This document shows, in pieces, positions 35,822 to 45,254 of a DNA stretch of 64,000 bases; position 1 is the stretch's first letter, and every line of letters starts with the position of its first letter. Location: the NCBI GenBank assembly GCA_017399915.1, contig JAFQAS010000058.1, positions 1-64,000 on the forward strand. The letters are read 5' to 3'. Made by a program: the position numbers and the translations under genes. Origin of the DNA: Muribaculaceae bacterium (GTDB taxonomy: Bacteria > Bacteroidota > Bacteroidia > Bacteroidales > Muribaculaceae). The notes under the pieces were generated by a model. It was not told the DNA's origin. It ran no database searches and saw nothing but the letters and a program-made list of their open reading frames with translations.

Positions 35822-38800
35822 ATGAAAAAAGTATATTCATTAATATTATTGCTCCTTTGTGTGTCGTTGGGCGCATCGGCTGCATCAAAAACTAAATTAT
35901 ATGTTAACCCGGGTCACGGTGGTTACACTTCAAACGACCGTCAAACAACAATGCCTGCTGTTAACGGAGTAAAACTTCCGGTATATGATACTACTCTTGA
36001 TGGTTATCCTCATTATAGCACTTACAATAGCAGTAACTGTTTCTGGGAGTCATCGGGTAACACTTATCGTGCTCAAGGTATTAAATATTTCTGGACAAAA
36101 TACATTAATAGTTACGTTAAATTGTCGCGTTCAGAAAATACTCAAGCAACCGACTTGGAATTATCAACCATCGCATCTCAATCAAATAGTTATGGTGGTT
36201 ACTTCATGTCGCTTCACACAAATGCCGGCAACGCAAGTGCCAACTATGTTGTTGTAATGTGTCGTGCAAAGTCTAAAAGTGACTATTCAGCATATAATTC
36301 AACCTCTTTGTCTATGGCACAAGCTGCTGCAAACTGGCACGACTATGTGAAATTGACAAATGTTACTTATAGCACTCCTCGTGGTATGACCGACCGTAAA
36401 TTCTATGGTGGTTCGGGTCTTGGTGTATTGAACACTAATACAGCTCCGGGTTACTTAGCTGAGTCTTGGTTCCACGACTATCGCCCCGAAGCATTCCGTC
36501 TTTGTAGCAAAGGATATAACTTCTTCCTTGCATGGCAATTGTTGCGTGCTTATCTTGATTCTCCGGGTATCTCAGGTGTAAATATCTACCCTATCATCGT
36601 AGGTGATATTCGCGACCTTTCTAAATCATGTGGTTACACAAGCTACACTACTCGTGGACGCGACAAATATCTTGCAATCAATGGTGCGAAAGTGACATTG
36701 GTGAATGTGAATACCGGTGGCACAAAAACTTATACTACCGACCAATTTAACAATGGTTTCTACACATTCTATGATTGTGTTGAAGGTGCTACATATGAAA
36801 TTACAGTAGAAAAAGCAGGTTATAAAACAGTGTCAAAACGTGTCACTGTTGGTGCTGATGGCAAAGGTACTCAACACTTGCTCAACTTCGACATGGAAGA
36901 AGGTGTAGCTTCAGGTATTTCTGTATCTCCTTCATCGGTTGACTTTGGTGAAGTGACTGCTGAAACTTCAACTACTAAAACTATCAATGTTACAGGTACT
37001 GAGTTGTCATCAGCTATCTCTGTATCTTCAAGCAACACTACTGATTTCGCTATCAGCACTACTTCTTTGGCTAAAACAGGAGGCGCTGTAGTAGTGACTT
37101 ACAAACCCGCTGCAGCAGGTAGCCACTCTACTACAATCACTTTAACAAGTGGTACTCATAAGAAAACTGTTGTTGTGAGCGGTACTGCTAAGAATCCTCC
37201 TTTGACTTTCACTGAAGGCTGGAACTTCTCTGAATCGACAGGCAAGAAAGCTGATTGGATGACTGATTATACTTCATTCCGTAATATGGCATTTGGTGCC
37301 GGCAAACTTTATGTTGTTAACAACTCAAGCGAAATCTTGATTTTGAAAGCTCAAACAGGTGAAAAACTTGGGGCTCTCAATATGACTGGCGTAGAAGGCG
37401 GTACATTGAAAGTTATCGACGTGAAATATGTTGATGGCAAAATCGCTGCTTGTAACCTTGCTACTACCGCCGAAGGTGAACAAGTGCTTAAAGTATATGT
37501 TTGGGATAATGACGGCGCAACTCCTCGCGTGCTTCTCAACACTACTAATATTGGTAGCACAGTTCGTCTTGGTGATACATTCAATCTCCAAGGTGACTTG
37601 ACTAACGGTACTCTCTTCTTTGCTGAAGGTAAAGCTGATACCGATACAAAAGTAGTTACTTACGCTATCACTAATGGTGTAGCGGCAACTACTCCTAATG
37701 TACTAACTGTGACTGACGATGGTACAAATGGTGTTCAATTCGGTCTTTCTCCACGCGTAATTCCTGAAGCTGCTGGTAAATTCTGGTGTGTAGGTCAAAA
37801 CTACTATCCAACATTGTTCGACCCTGAAGGTTATGTAATGGCATCAGTAAATGCTGAAGCACTTAAGAGCGAATGTGCAGGTAACACTTTCAAAGCATTC
37901 TCATTCAAAGGTTCAAGCTATGGTCTTGCAACTACATATGAACCTAACTCTACTGCATCTGAACGTCTCCGCAAAGGTCGCGTAGTTCTTCTTGATGGTG
38001 CTGCAGGTTGGGCTGAAGCTTCTAACGTAGGTGAATATCCTGCTGCAGGTCTTGGTAATACTCGTAACACTTCTATGTCATCGGGCGTTGAGGTGGCTGT
38101 AAACGGTACTGCCGGTGTTGAAATGTGGGTATTGGTACATAACCAAGGTATCGCATACTACAAACATGGCACAGTTCCTACTTACTCTTACGAAAAAGTT
38201 CCTGAAATCACAGCTCCTTCTTCAGTTGAAATCACTACAGTAGAAGGTGTTTCAAAATCAGAAACAATCACAGTGGGTGCTCAACTCCTCACAGGCGACA
38301 TCGCTGTTGCTCTTGCAGGTAGCTCGGCATTCTCTATCGACAAGACTTCTTTAAGCAAAGATGGTGGTGAAATTAAAGTAACATATAAACCATCGGCTGC
38401 CGGTTCTCACACTGCTACAATCACATTGACCGCTGAAGGTGCTGCAACAAAAACTATTACATTAAATGGTAAAGCTAATGCAGCTGTCGCTCTTGGGCTC
38501 ACTAAAGTATGGCAAAATACTACAAATGTACCAGGTCAACCAGCTGCTGGTGACGTTCGTTTCGCTGCAGTATCTAATGGCAAACTTATCACTGTAGATA
38601 AATCGGCTAACAAGTTGGTTGAAGTAACTGAAACCGGTTATTCTGATTATTATGATTGTTCTTCGGCATTATCTACTCATTGGAGCGCTACTGCTATGGG
38701 CCCATTAGTAGCTTGTGACGATGCCGGCAACTTCCTTGTTCACACTGGTTGGTCAGGTGCTGCTGCAGGTAGCAACTTTATGATTATCTCAGCCGACTTG

Positions 38801-39736
38801 AAAAATACTTATAAACTCGACTTGAGCACTGTTGAAGGTTATACTCCTCTTCGTTGTGACCAAATGGGTCGCATCCGCGGTAATATGCTTTCAAGCGAAG
38901 GTGCATATGCCTTTGTAGTTCCAAGCACCGGTACAGGTGTTCTTATTGTTAAAATTAAGAATGGTGCAGTTGATCCTGATTACACTCAACTTTCTAACAC
39001 TATTAGTGGTGTAGCTCTTTCTACTTCTTGTTGCCCACAACCTGCATTTGCTACAGTAGCTGAAATCGACGCTCTTATCGACGAAAACAACGACTTGTCA
39101 AATGCGTTCATAATGCGTTCTCGCAGTTATCCTGGTCGTGTATATGCATGGAATGCAGATAACTCTGACATGGTAGCAGCTTGGTCATTCTCAACCACTC
39201 CTTCGGGTTATTCAACCTCAAATGCTTCTGTTGAAGGTTTTGACTGGTTCAAACTCAATGGTAAGTCTTACTTCATCATGCCTGTAACTACTGATGGCAC
39301 AACTAATACTCGTGGTTCGGTATTTGCAATCTTTGATGAAGAAGGTACTTGTGTAGCTGAATGGAGCCAAGGTGAAAAGACCGGCCTTGGTGCTTGTTTC
39401 GGTAGCTTCATCGTAACTCCTAACAATGACTACTCAGTAAATATCTACCACTTCGTTCCTGGAACAGTTGCTGAAAAATTCACTTTCGCTGTTCAATCAA
39501 CAGGTGTAGCTGATGTTGAAATCGATGGTTCTGGAATGACTGTATCATGCGATGGTAACATCTTGCGTGTATTGGGTGTTGATGCTAAGAACGTATCAAT
39601 CCACAATGCAAACGGCGCTTTGGTAGCTAACTCAAAATCTAACGTAGTAGACGTTAAAGGTCTAAATGGCGTTTACGTTGTGACTGCAACAGATGCTGCA
39701 GGTGTAGCTCACACTGCCAAAGTGGTTATTCGCTAA
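35822..39736 (+). CDS. Giant secreted N-acetylmuramoyl-L-alanine amidase-like protein with repeated Ig-like/propeller modules and T9SS-type sorting domain
   Basis: A 1304-residue protein. Signal peptide 1-21. An Amidase_3-like domain covers about 24-245, with YVNPGHGGY (zinc His), FMSLHTNAG (second His) and YLAESWFHDY (candidate catalytic Glu), consistent with cutting the glycan-peptide bond of peptidoglycan. A carboxypeptidase-regulatory-like domain (about 265-345) follows, then Ig-like domain 1 (360-460), propeller-like region 1 (465-800), Ig-like domain 2 (805-890) and propeller-like region 2 (900-1220). The C-terminal 70 residues form a sorting domain (VDVKGLNGVYVVTATDA) like that of the NAGPA protein. 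Whether the amidase site is active is inferred. Confidence 0.85.
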   Translation: MKKVYSLILLLLCVSLGASAASKTKLYVNPGHGGYTSNDRQTTMPAVNGVKLPVYDTTLDGYPHYSTYNSSNCFWESSGNTYRAQGIKYFWTKYINSYVKLSRSENTQATDLELSTIASQSNSYGGYFMSLHTNAGNASANYVVVMCRAKSKSDYSAYNSTSLSMAQAAANWHDYVKLTNVTYSTPRGMTDRKFYGGSGLGVLNTNTAPGYLAESWFHDYRPEAFRLCSKGYNFFLAWQLLRAYLDSPGISGVNIYPIIVGDIRDLSKSCGYTSYTTRGRDKYLAINGAKVTLVNVNTGGTKTYTTDQFNNGFYTFYDCVEGATYEITVEKAGYKTVSKRVTVGADGKGTQHLLNFDMEEGVASGISVSPSSVDFGEVTAETSTTKTINVTGTELSSAISVSSSNTTDFAISTTSLAKTGGAVVVTYKPAAAGSHSTTITLTSGTHKKTVVVSGTAKNPPLTFTEGWNFSESTGKKADWMTDYTSFRNMAFGAGKLYVVNNSSEILILKAQTGEKLGALNMTGVEGGTLKVIDVKYVDGKIAACNLATTAEGEQVLKVYVWDNDGATPRVLLNTTNIGSTVRLGDTFNLQGDLTNGTLFFAEGKADTDTKVVTYAITNGVAATTPNVLTVTDDGTNGVQFGLSPRVIPEAAGKFWCVGQNYYPTLFDPEGYVMASVNAEALKSECAGNTFKAFSFKGSSYGLATTYEPNSTASERLRKGRVVLLDGAAGWAEASNVGEYPAAGLGNTRNTSMSSGVEVAVNGTAGVEMWVLVHNQGIAYYKHGTVPTYSYEKVPEITAPSSVEITTVEGVSKSETITVGAQLLTGDIAVALAGSSAFSIDKTSLSKDGGEIKVTYKPSAAGSHTATITLTAEGAATKTITLNGKANAAVALGLTKVWQNTTNVPGQPAAGDVRFAAVSNGKLITVDKSANKLVEVTETGYSDYYDCSSALSTHWSATAMGPLVACDDAGNFLVHTGWSGAAAGSNFMIISADLKNTYKLDLSTVEGYTPLRCDQMGRIRGNMLSSEGAYAFVVPSTGTGVLIVKIKNGAVDPDYTQLSNTISGVALSTSCCPQPAFATVAEIDALIDENNDLSNAFIMRSRSYPGRVYAWNADNSDMVAAWSFSTTPSGYSTSNASVEGFDWFKLNGKSYFIMPVTTDGTTNTRGSVFAIFDEEGTCVAEWSQGEKTGLGACFGSFIVTPNNDYSVNIYHFVPGTVAEKFTFAVQSTGVADVEIDGSGMTVSCDGNILRVLGVDAKNVSIHNANGALVANSKSNVVDVKGLNGVYVVTATDAAGVAHTAKVVIR

Positions 39737-39761
39737 TCGAATAAAATAACCTTTATATAAA

Positions 39762-39796
39762 AAATCCCTTGCTCAGTCAGAGCAAGGGATTTTTTT
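39762..39796 (+). terminator. Terminator of the amidase operon
   Basis: AAATCCCTTGCT (39762-39773) pairs perfectly with AGCAAGGGATTT (39781-39792), followed by a T-run. Confidence 0.9.
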
Positions 39797-39840
39797 AATT
39801 CATAATTCATAATGCGTAATGCATAGTGTTTAATTCATGA
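39797..39840. repeat. ATGCATTA-type dispersed repeat, divergent copy
   Basis: AATTCATAATTCATAATGCG and the following GTAATGCATAGTG, read on the minus strand, resemble the 1374/1486 repeats (TATGCATTACGCATTATGAA against TATGCATTATGCATTATGAA). Confidence 0.5.
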
Positions 39841-39864
39841 ATGTACTCTCAATTTTCATTAATA

Positions 39865-40191
39865 TTATTGGAATATGTTTCGCAGTTGTGGTGAGAATAT
39901 TGATATTATAATTGAGAGTAGAGCCACGTTGAGTGACACAATCCACACAATGTCGTTAAGAGTGAGTGTGCCGGTGGTTGTTACATTATATATAATGTTG
40001 TCTTCGATGGCGATTATTGCCAATATTGCTATTACGTAGCCGGCAATCTCGATGATTGAAATTGTGTTCCCTTGCTTTTGTGGTAATCGGTTGAGTGTCT
40101 TCTTGACAAACCAATCGTTGCGTGGGGCTTGAGGCAAAGACTTGTCAAGCAATTCGCGTATCTGTATGTCGTCGGAGTTGATTCGTTTCAT
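39865..40191 (-). CDS. Two-helix membrane protein downstream of ECF sigma factor (putative anti-sigma)
   Basis: A 108-residue protein with a cytosolic N-terminus (DIQIRELLDKSLPQAPRND WFVKKTLNRLP) and two hydrophobic helices at about 44-62 and 78-100. It starts 12 nt after the sigma gene stop. Position and topology suggest it restrains the sigma factor, but no zinc-anti-sigma motif is present. Confidence 0.65.
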   Translation of the reverse strand: MKRINSDDIQIRELLDKSLPQAPRNDWFVKKTLNRLPQKQGNTISIIEIAGYVIAILAIIAIEDNIIYNVTTTGTLTLNDIVWIVSLNVALLSIIISIFSPQLRNIFQ

Positions 40192-40203
40192 CTTGTGTTG
40201 AGT

Positions 40204-40737
40204 TTATATTGATTCGTCCTTTTCAAGAAATTGTCGCATTCGTGATTTTGCACGATGAAGATATGATTTAATCGAGCCATCGGGTATTCCGGTTATTTCC
40301 ACAATCCTTTTTATGGGCATATCTTCGAGGTAAAAGAGCATCACTACCGTTCGTTCAGCCTCGGATAATTGTGAGAGACATTGTTCTATGGTCAGTCGGG
40401 CATCAGTGGCGGTAGTGGGGCTCGTAGAGTCGATATCGGGCGGGATATCATCGGTCGTTATGTGCGAACTGCGTCGATGCGATAGAAACTCGTTGTACCC
40501 AATGCGATAGAGCCATGTTTTAAACCGGCTAATGCCTTGGAACGAGCGAATGGCAAGATATGCTTTCAAAAAAGTGTCTTGGGCCAAATCATCGGTCAAC
40601 GCTTCGTCTCCACATAAATTATATAGAAACCGCCTCAGTCCCTGCTCATAGGCAATGACTAATTGCCCAAATGCATTGCGGTCATCGCCGGCGATGCATC
40701 GGGCTATCAGTTTCAGTTCTTCAAATCGAGAAAGCAT
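40204..40737 (-). CDS. ECF-type RNA polymerase sigma factor
   Basis: A 177-residue sigma-70 family protein. Region 2 shows LTDDLAQDTFLKAYLAI and FKTWLYRIGYNEFL. Region 4 shows LSEAERTVVMLFYLEDMPIKRIVEITG with SIKSYLHRAKSRMRQFL as the DNA-reading helix. It directs RNA polymerase to a set of envelope or stress genes that cannot be identified from here. It lies between a DUF6249-like lipoprotein and the putative anti-sigma protein. Confidence 0.92.
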   Translation of the reverse strand: MLSRFEELKLIARCIAGDDRNAFGQLVIAYEQGLRRFLYNLCGDEALTDDLAQDTFLKAYLAIRSFQGISRFKTWLYRIGYNEFLSHRRSSHITTDDIPPDIDSTSPTTATDARLTIEQCLSQLSEAERTVVMLFYLEDMPIKRIVEITGIPDGSIKSYLHRAKSRMRQFLEKDESI

Positions 40738-40763
40738 CTAATAAAACATTAAGATTTTAATGA

Positions 40764-41411
40764 TTATTCTTCGCTCTCTTTTTTGTGATCCTCAACGAAG
40801 TAGGTTATAAGTTTGGCTACGCCCACTAATAGTGGAATCAAACCGATGGAATATGCAGTTTCAGTTGGGTCGACAATATAGAAAAATCCCATTGTCCCAA
40901 TACCCCAAGCCAGCCACACGAGCGATGATTGCAGACGACTTTTGTGGCGTTTAGGAGCGTCAAAGAAATTGTCGGGTAGGGGATAATTGTTCTCAATAGC
41001 CTTTTCGATGAGCTTGTTATGTTCGCGTTGACGGCTTGTAATGCCTTTGATAATAAAGAATACAATTAAAACGAGACAGGCAAAAGGTGTGATAATTGCT
41101 ATAAATACAATGATTACAGTTTCTATGCTTTCTCCAAAATTGGTATTATCTCTTTGAATAATTGTGATTTCGGCGTTTTGTTTTGTTTGAGGTGTGTTTG
41201 TGTTTATTTTTACGGTAGTATCCGTTCCTGTTGAATCGATTGTGATTACTGTATCATTGTTCTTGTTATTATTGTTAATTTCCTCTAAACGCTCATTGAT
41301 TTGACGACTAAACTCATCAATTTCCTCTTGTGTAATTGCTTTGCGTTGACAACTTGAAAATGAAATACTAATAACGAGTGCTACTGCTAAAAGATAAATT
41401 ATTCGTTTCAT
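40764..41411 (-). CDS. Membrane lipoprotein with DUF6249-like C-terminal part
   Basis: A 215-residue protein. It has a lipoprotein signal (VALVISISFSSC, Cys about 21), a coiled Glu/Asn-rich stretch and a Thr/Asp linker. A hydrophobic helix follows at about 96-122, then EKAIENNYPLPDNFF, a motif common in DUF6249 proteins, and two more helices to about residue 205. It is first in a three-gene set with the ECF sigma factor (26 nt gap), so may belong to its signalling circuit. Confidence 0.7.
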   Translation of the reverse strand: MKRIIYLLAVALVISISFSSCQRKAITQEEIDEFSRQINERLEEINNNNKNNDTVITIDSTGTDTTVKINTNTPQTKQNAEITIIQRDNTNFGESIETVIIVFIAIITPFACLVLIVFFIIKGITSRQREHNKLIEKAIENNYPLPDNFFDAPKRHKSRLQSSLVWLAWGIGTMGFFYIVDPTETAYSIGLIPLLVGVAKLITYFVEDHKKESEE

Positions 41412-41433
41412 ATCGATTATTATTTTAATGTTT

Positions 41434-41441
41434 CAAATATA
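41434..41441 (-). promoter_or_regulatory. Promoter of the ECF sigma operon
   Basis: CAAATATA is TATATTTG on the minus strand, 23 bp before the first start codon. Confidence 0.5.
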
Positions 41442-41572
41442 GTTATATTTATGAAAATATTAATGTAATGAATTTATAAACTCACATTTTACTCATTAGA
41501 TGCACCATCTTCACAAAAGGTTGCATTAAGTGATAAAAATATTGATATATTTATGCTTTTAAAAAAAATATA

Positions 41573-41580
41573 TATCTTTG
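41573..41580 (+). promoter_or_regulatory. Promoter of the SusE/F-like gene
   Basis: TATCTTTG, 35 bp before the ATG, in a very AT-rich spacer. Confidence 0.6.
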
Positions 41581-41614
41581 TGAATATTGTAAATAACAAA
41601 AAATAAAAAAAACT

Positions 41615-43018
41615 ATGAGAAAGATTTATTTTTTAGGTGTTGTAATGTCGTTGCTTATTGGATTCAGTGTATCGGCAGATGAGTATTATATTGTAGGAGA
41701 TATGACCGGTTATAATGCGCCTAAAGATATGTCAGAAATAGAAAGGGAGAAATATGCTTTGACTGATGAAGATGGTGATAGTGTATATTCATTGACAATT
41801 GATATTCCTCAAAATAAATTTAACTTTGTGTTATTTAAGGGACTCACAGATTGGAATTCACAAGATATCTATAGGGCAGAAGAAACGTTTGAATTAATAG
41901 ATAAGGCCGAAATTCAGTTAACAAAGAATATGTCACAAAATATTAGTTGTTCAAATTGGATAGGAGGCGAAGTTCAACTTGATTTTGATGCAAAAACTGA
42001 ACGATTAAAAATATATAATAAGAGTATTGAATCTGAAGATATATTATATTTAGTTGGAGCACCAACGGGATATGTTGAACCAACGATAAAGAATGAAGAC
42101 TCATTTGAGAATGCGAAGTTTATAGATGCCGATGGAGATGGAATATTTAAAGGCTCATTTTCAATACCAATTGATGGTTTTGAATTTTGTTTTGCAAAAG
42201 GGCTTAATGGGGACTCAACCGATTATATAGTGCCGGATAATGCAGAAGTTGTCAAATTTGATTTTGATGGAAAGTATTTTGGTACAACAGATATTGCTAA
42301 TACTCCTCGGTATTGGATTAATAATGAATTGGAAATAGCATGTAGAGTCACTTTTATATATGATTCAACTGCAAATACAATATCATTCAGTAGTGACACA
42401 TTAAATAAATCAAAATATTTATATCTCATAGGCACTCCATCGGGATGGTCTGCACCAACTCTTGATTCTGAAGAAACTTTAAAGAAATGGCGTCTTGTAA
42501 ATAGTGAAGAAAATGAATATCTATATAAGGGGGATTTTGAAATTGATAACAGTCAGCAACTAATATTTATGTTTTATGGTGAATTAACCGGTTGGGATGG
42601 CGGTTCCTATGGATGTGAAGTAATTGATGCCCCATATGAATATGAAGTAGATGAGAATGGAATATATAGAGGAACTATTGTAAAAGGAAGAGGAAAGTGG
42701 GCATTTTCGCAATGGCCTTCATCGAAGTTATATGTAGAAGTTGACTTATTAAATATGTTGGTTAAATTTTCAAGTAGTGCAGCATCGGTGAATAAGCCAT
42801 GTGAAGATGAAACAAAAATATTTCTAGATTCAACTAAGAAATTATACATTCAAGCCCCCAGAGATAAAATTGAATATGAAATATATGATATAAGAGGGCA
42901 ACTAATGATATCAGGAAAAGAAAAAGTCGCGAATATCAGACATTTATTGCCAAGTATTTACTTTATAAAAGTATTTGATGAAAAAAATTATTATATATCA
43001 AAATTTATAGTGAGATAG
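41615..43018 (+). CDS. Secreted protein with three SusE/F-like repeats and a T9SS-type sorting domain
   Basis: A 467-residue protein. A signal peptide (to about residue 21) is followed by three related repeats that open YYIVGDMTGYNAP, YLVGAPTGYVEPT and YLIGTPSGWSAPT. These resemble the glycan-binding repeats of SusE/SusF. The C-terminus (YEIYDIRGQLMISGKEKV to YYISKFIVR) has the form of a type IX sorting domain. No susC/D genes are next to it, and it is not lipid-anchored, unlike SusE/F. Base composition is more AT-rich than its neighbours, hinting at separate ancestry. Confidence 0.7.
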   Translation: MRKIYFLGVVMSLLIGFSVSADEYYIVGDMTGYNAPKDMSEIEREKYALTDEDGDSVYSLTIDIPQNKFNFVLFKGLTDWNSQDIYRAEETFELIDKAEIQLTKNMSQNISCSNWIGGEVQLDFDAKTERLKIYNKSIESEDILYLVGAPTGYVEPTIKNEDSFENAKFIDADGDGIFKGSFSIPIDGFEFCFAKGLNGDSTDYIVPDNAEVVKFDFDGKYFGTTDIANTPRYWINNELEIACRVTFIYDSTANTISFSSDTLNKSKYLYLIGTPSGWSAPTLDSEETLKKWRLVNSEENEYLYKGDFEIDNSQQLIFMFYGELTGWDGGSYGCEVIDAPYEYEVDENGIYRGTIVKGRGKWAFSQWPSSKLYVEVDLLNMLVKFSSSAASVNKPCEDETKIFLDSTKKLYIQAPRDKIEYEIYDIRGQLMISGKEKVANIRHLLPSIYFIKVFDEKNYYISKFIVR

Positions 43019-43062
43019 CACGATTTCATGTGAAAAAAATAAGATAATATTGCAAAAAAAAT

Positions 43063-43090
43063 AACGGCACCTCCGAGTGGGGGTGCCGTT
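43063..43090. terminator. Bidirectional terminator
   Basis: AACGGCACC (43063-43071) pairs with GGTGCCGTT (43082-43090), between the convergent SusE/F-like and mutB genes. Confidence 0.85.
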
Positions 43091-43115
43091 GGTTTTATGG
43101 AATATCCGTTGGGGA

Positions 43116-45248
43116 TTATTCTTCCATGAGGATTTCGAGCATCTTGATTGCAGAAACAGGGATACGAGTACCGGGGCCGAAGATAGCGGCAACACCGGCT
43201 TGATATAGGAAGTCATAGTCTTGAGCAGGGATAACACCACCGGCAACAACGATAATGTCTTCGCGACCGAGTTTCTTCAATTCGTCGATTACTTGAGGCA
43301 CGAGGGTCTTGTGACCTGCAGCCAATGATGATACACCGAGAATGTGTACGTCGTTTTCAACAGCTTGACGAGCAGCTTCGGCAGGAGTTTGGAACAATGG
43401 TCCCATATCCACGTCAAATCCACAGTCGGCATAACCTGTAGCAACAACTTTAGCACCACGGTCGTGACCATCTTGTCCCATCTTCGCAATCATGATGCGA
43501 GGTTGGCGACCTTCTTTCTTAGCAAACTCTTCACACAATTGTTGTGCTTTAACGAAGTCTGCATCTTGTTTTGTTTCGCTTGAATACACGCCTGAAATAG
43601 TTCTGATTACTGCTTTATAACGACCTACGACAGCTTCGCAGGCATCTGAAATTTCACCAAGGGTAGCACGAAGGCCTGCAGCTTTAACAGCGAGGTCGAG
43701 GAGGTTACCTTCTTTAGTGCGAACACATTCTGTGATTGCTTCGAGTGCTTTCTTAACAGCTTCTTCGTCGCGACCGGCTTTAACCACGTCGAGGCGAGCT
43801 ATTTGGTCTTTGCGCACTTCGGTGTTGTCGATTTCGAGGATGTCGATAGGATCTTCGTGGTCAAGACGATATTTGTTGATACCAACGATTGTTTGACGAC
43901 CTGAGTCGATGCGAGCTTGAGTGCGAGCCGATGCTTCTTCGATGCGGAGTTTTGGAAGACCGCTTTCGATAGCTTTAGCCATACCACCAAGTTTTTCAAT
44001 TTCTTGAATGTGAGCCCAAGCACGTTGAGCGATTTCGTTGGTGAGTGATTCTACATAATAAGAACCTGCCCATGGGTCGATTTCCTTGGTGATGTAGGTT
44101 TCTTCTTGAATGTAGATTTGAGTGTTACGAGCGATACGAGCCGAGAAGTCGGTAGGAAGTGCGATAGCTTCGTCGAGCGCATTGGTGTGGAGCGATTGAG
44201 TGTGACCGAGAGCGGCACCCATTGCTTCGATACATGTACGGCCCACATTATTGAATGGGTCTTGCTCAGTGAGTGACCAACCCGATGTTTGTGAGTGAGT
44301 ACGCAATGCAAGTGATTTTGGGTTTTTAGGATTGAATTGTTTTACAATCTTAGCCCAAAGCATACGAGCGGCACGCATCTTAGCTACTTCCATGAAGAAG
44401 TTCATACCGATAGCCCAGAAGAATGACAAACGAGGAGCGAATGCGTCGATGTCCATACCTGCGTTTACACCTGCACGAAGATATTCAAGACCGTCGGCAA
44501 GAGTGTAAGCCAACTCAATGTCGCAAGTTGCACCTGCTTCTTGCATGTGGTAACCTGAGATAGAGATTGAGTTGAATTTAGGCATATTTTGAGAAGTATA
44601 CTCAAAGATGTCGGCAATGATACGCATTGAGAATTCGGGTGGGTAGATGTAAGTGTTACGCACCATGAATTCTTTCAAGATGTCGTTTTGGATAGTACCT
44701 GCCATTTCTTCGAGTTTGGCACCTTGTTCAAGACCGGCATTGATGTAGAATGCGAGTACAGGAAGTACAGCACCATTCATTGTCATTGAAACCGACATTT
44801 TGTTCAAGGGGATACCATCGAAAAGCACCTTCATGTCGTCGAGAGAGCAGATAGATACACCGGCTTTACCAACGTCGCCCACTACACGTTCGTGGTCAGC
44901 GTCATATCCGCGGTGTGTAGCAAGGTCAAATGCCACAGAAAGACCTTTTTGACCCGATGCGAGGTTACGACGATAGAATGCGTTTGATTCAGCAGCAGTA
45001 GAGAAGCCTGCGTATTGGCGGATAGTCCAAGGACGCATAGCATACATGCCACTATATGGACCACGAAGGAATGGAGGAATACCTGCTACATAGTTGAGGT
45101 GTTCAAGACCTTCAAGGTCATCTTTTGTATAAATAGGTTTTACGGGAATCAACTCTGGGGTGAGCCATTCTTCACCTTGTGCGATTGGGGCTTGTGCGCC
45201 ACCAAATGCATCAGCTGTTATATTGATATTTTTAAAATCAGGTCTCAT
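43116..45248 (-). CDS. mutB: Methylmalonyl-CoA mutase large subunit
   Basis: Adenosylcobalamin-dependent interconversion of succinyl-CoA and methylmalonyl-CoA, the route to propionate in Bacteroidetes. 710 residues. The N-terminal TIM barrel includes [33 protein letters not shown] and [11 protein letters not shown]. The C-terminal B12-binding domain has the DxHxxG motif ([16 protein letters not shown]). It is catalytic, and follows mutA by 6 nt. Confidence 0.97.
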   Translation of the reverse strand: MRPDFKNINITADAFGGAQAPIAQGEEWLTPELIPVKPIYTKDDLEGLEHLNYVAGIPPFLRGPYSGMYAMRPWTIRQYAGFSTAAESNAFYRRNLASGQKGLSVAFDLATHRGYDADHERVVGDVGKAGVSICSLDDMKVLFDGIPLNKMSVSMTMNGAVLPVLAFYINAGLEQGAKLEEMAGTIQNDILKEFMVRNTYIYPPEFSMRIIADIFEYTSQNMPKFNSISISGYHMQEAGATCDIELAYTLADGLEYLRAGVNAGMDIDAFAPRLSFFWAIGMNFFMEVAKMRAARMLWAKIVKQFNPKNPKSLALRTHSQTSGWSLTEQDPFNNVGRTCIEAMGAALGHTQSLHTNALDEAIALPTDFSARIARNTQIYIQEETYITKEIDPWAGSYYVESLTNEIAQRAWAHIQEIEKLGGMAKAIESGLPKLRIEEASARTQARIDSGRQTIVGINKYRLDHEDPIDILEIDNTEVRKDQIARLDVVKAGRDEEAVKKALEAITECVRTKEGNLLDLAVKAAGLRATLGEISDACEAVVGRYKAVIRTISGVYSSETKQDADFVKAQQLCEEFAKKEGRQPRIMIAKMGQDGHDRGAKVVATGYADCGFDVDMGPLFQTPAEAARQAVENDVHILGVSSLAAGHKTLVPQVIDELKKLGREDIIVVAGGVIPAQDYDFLYQAGVAAIFGPGTRIPVSAIKMLEILMEE

Positions 45249-45254
45249 AATCGT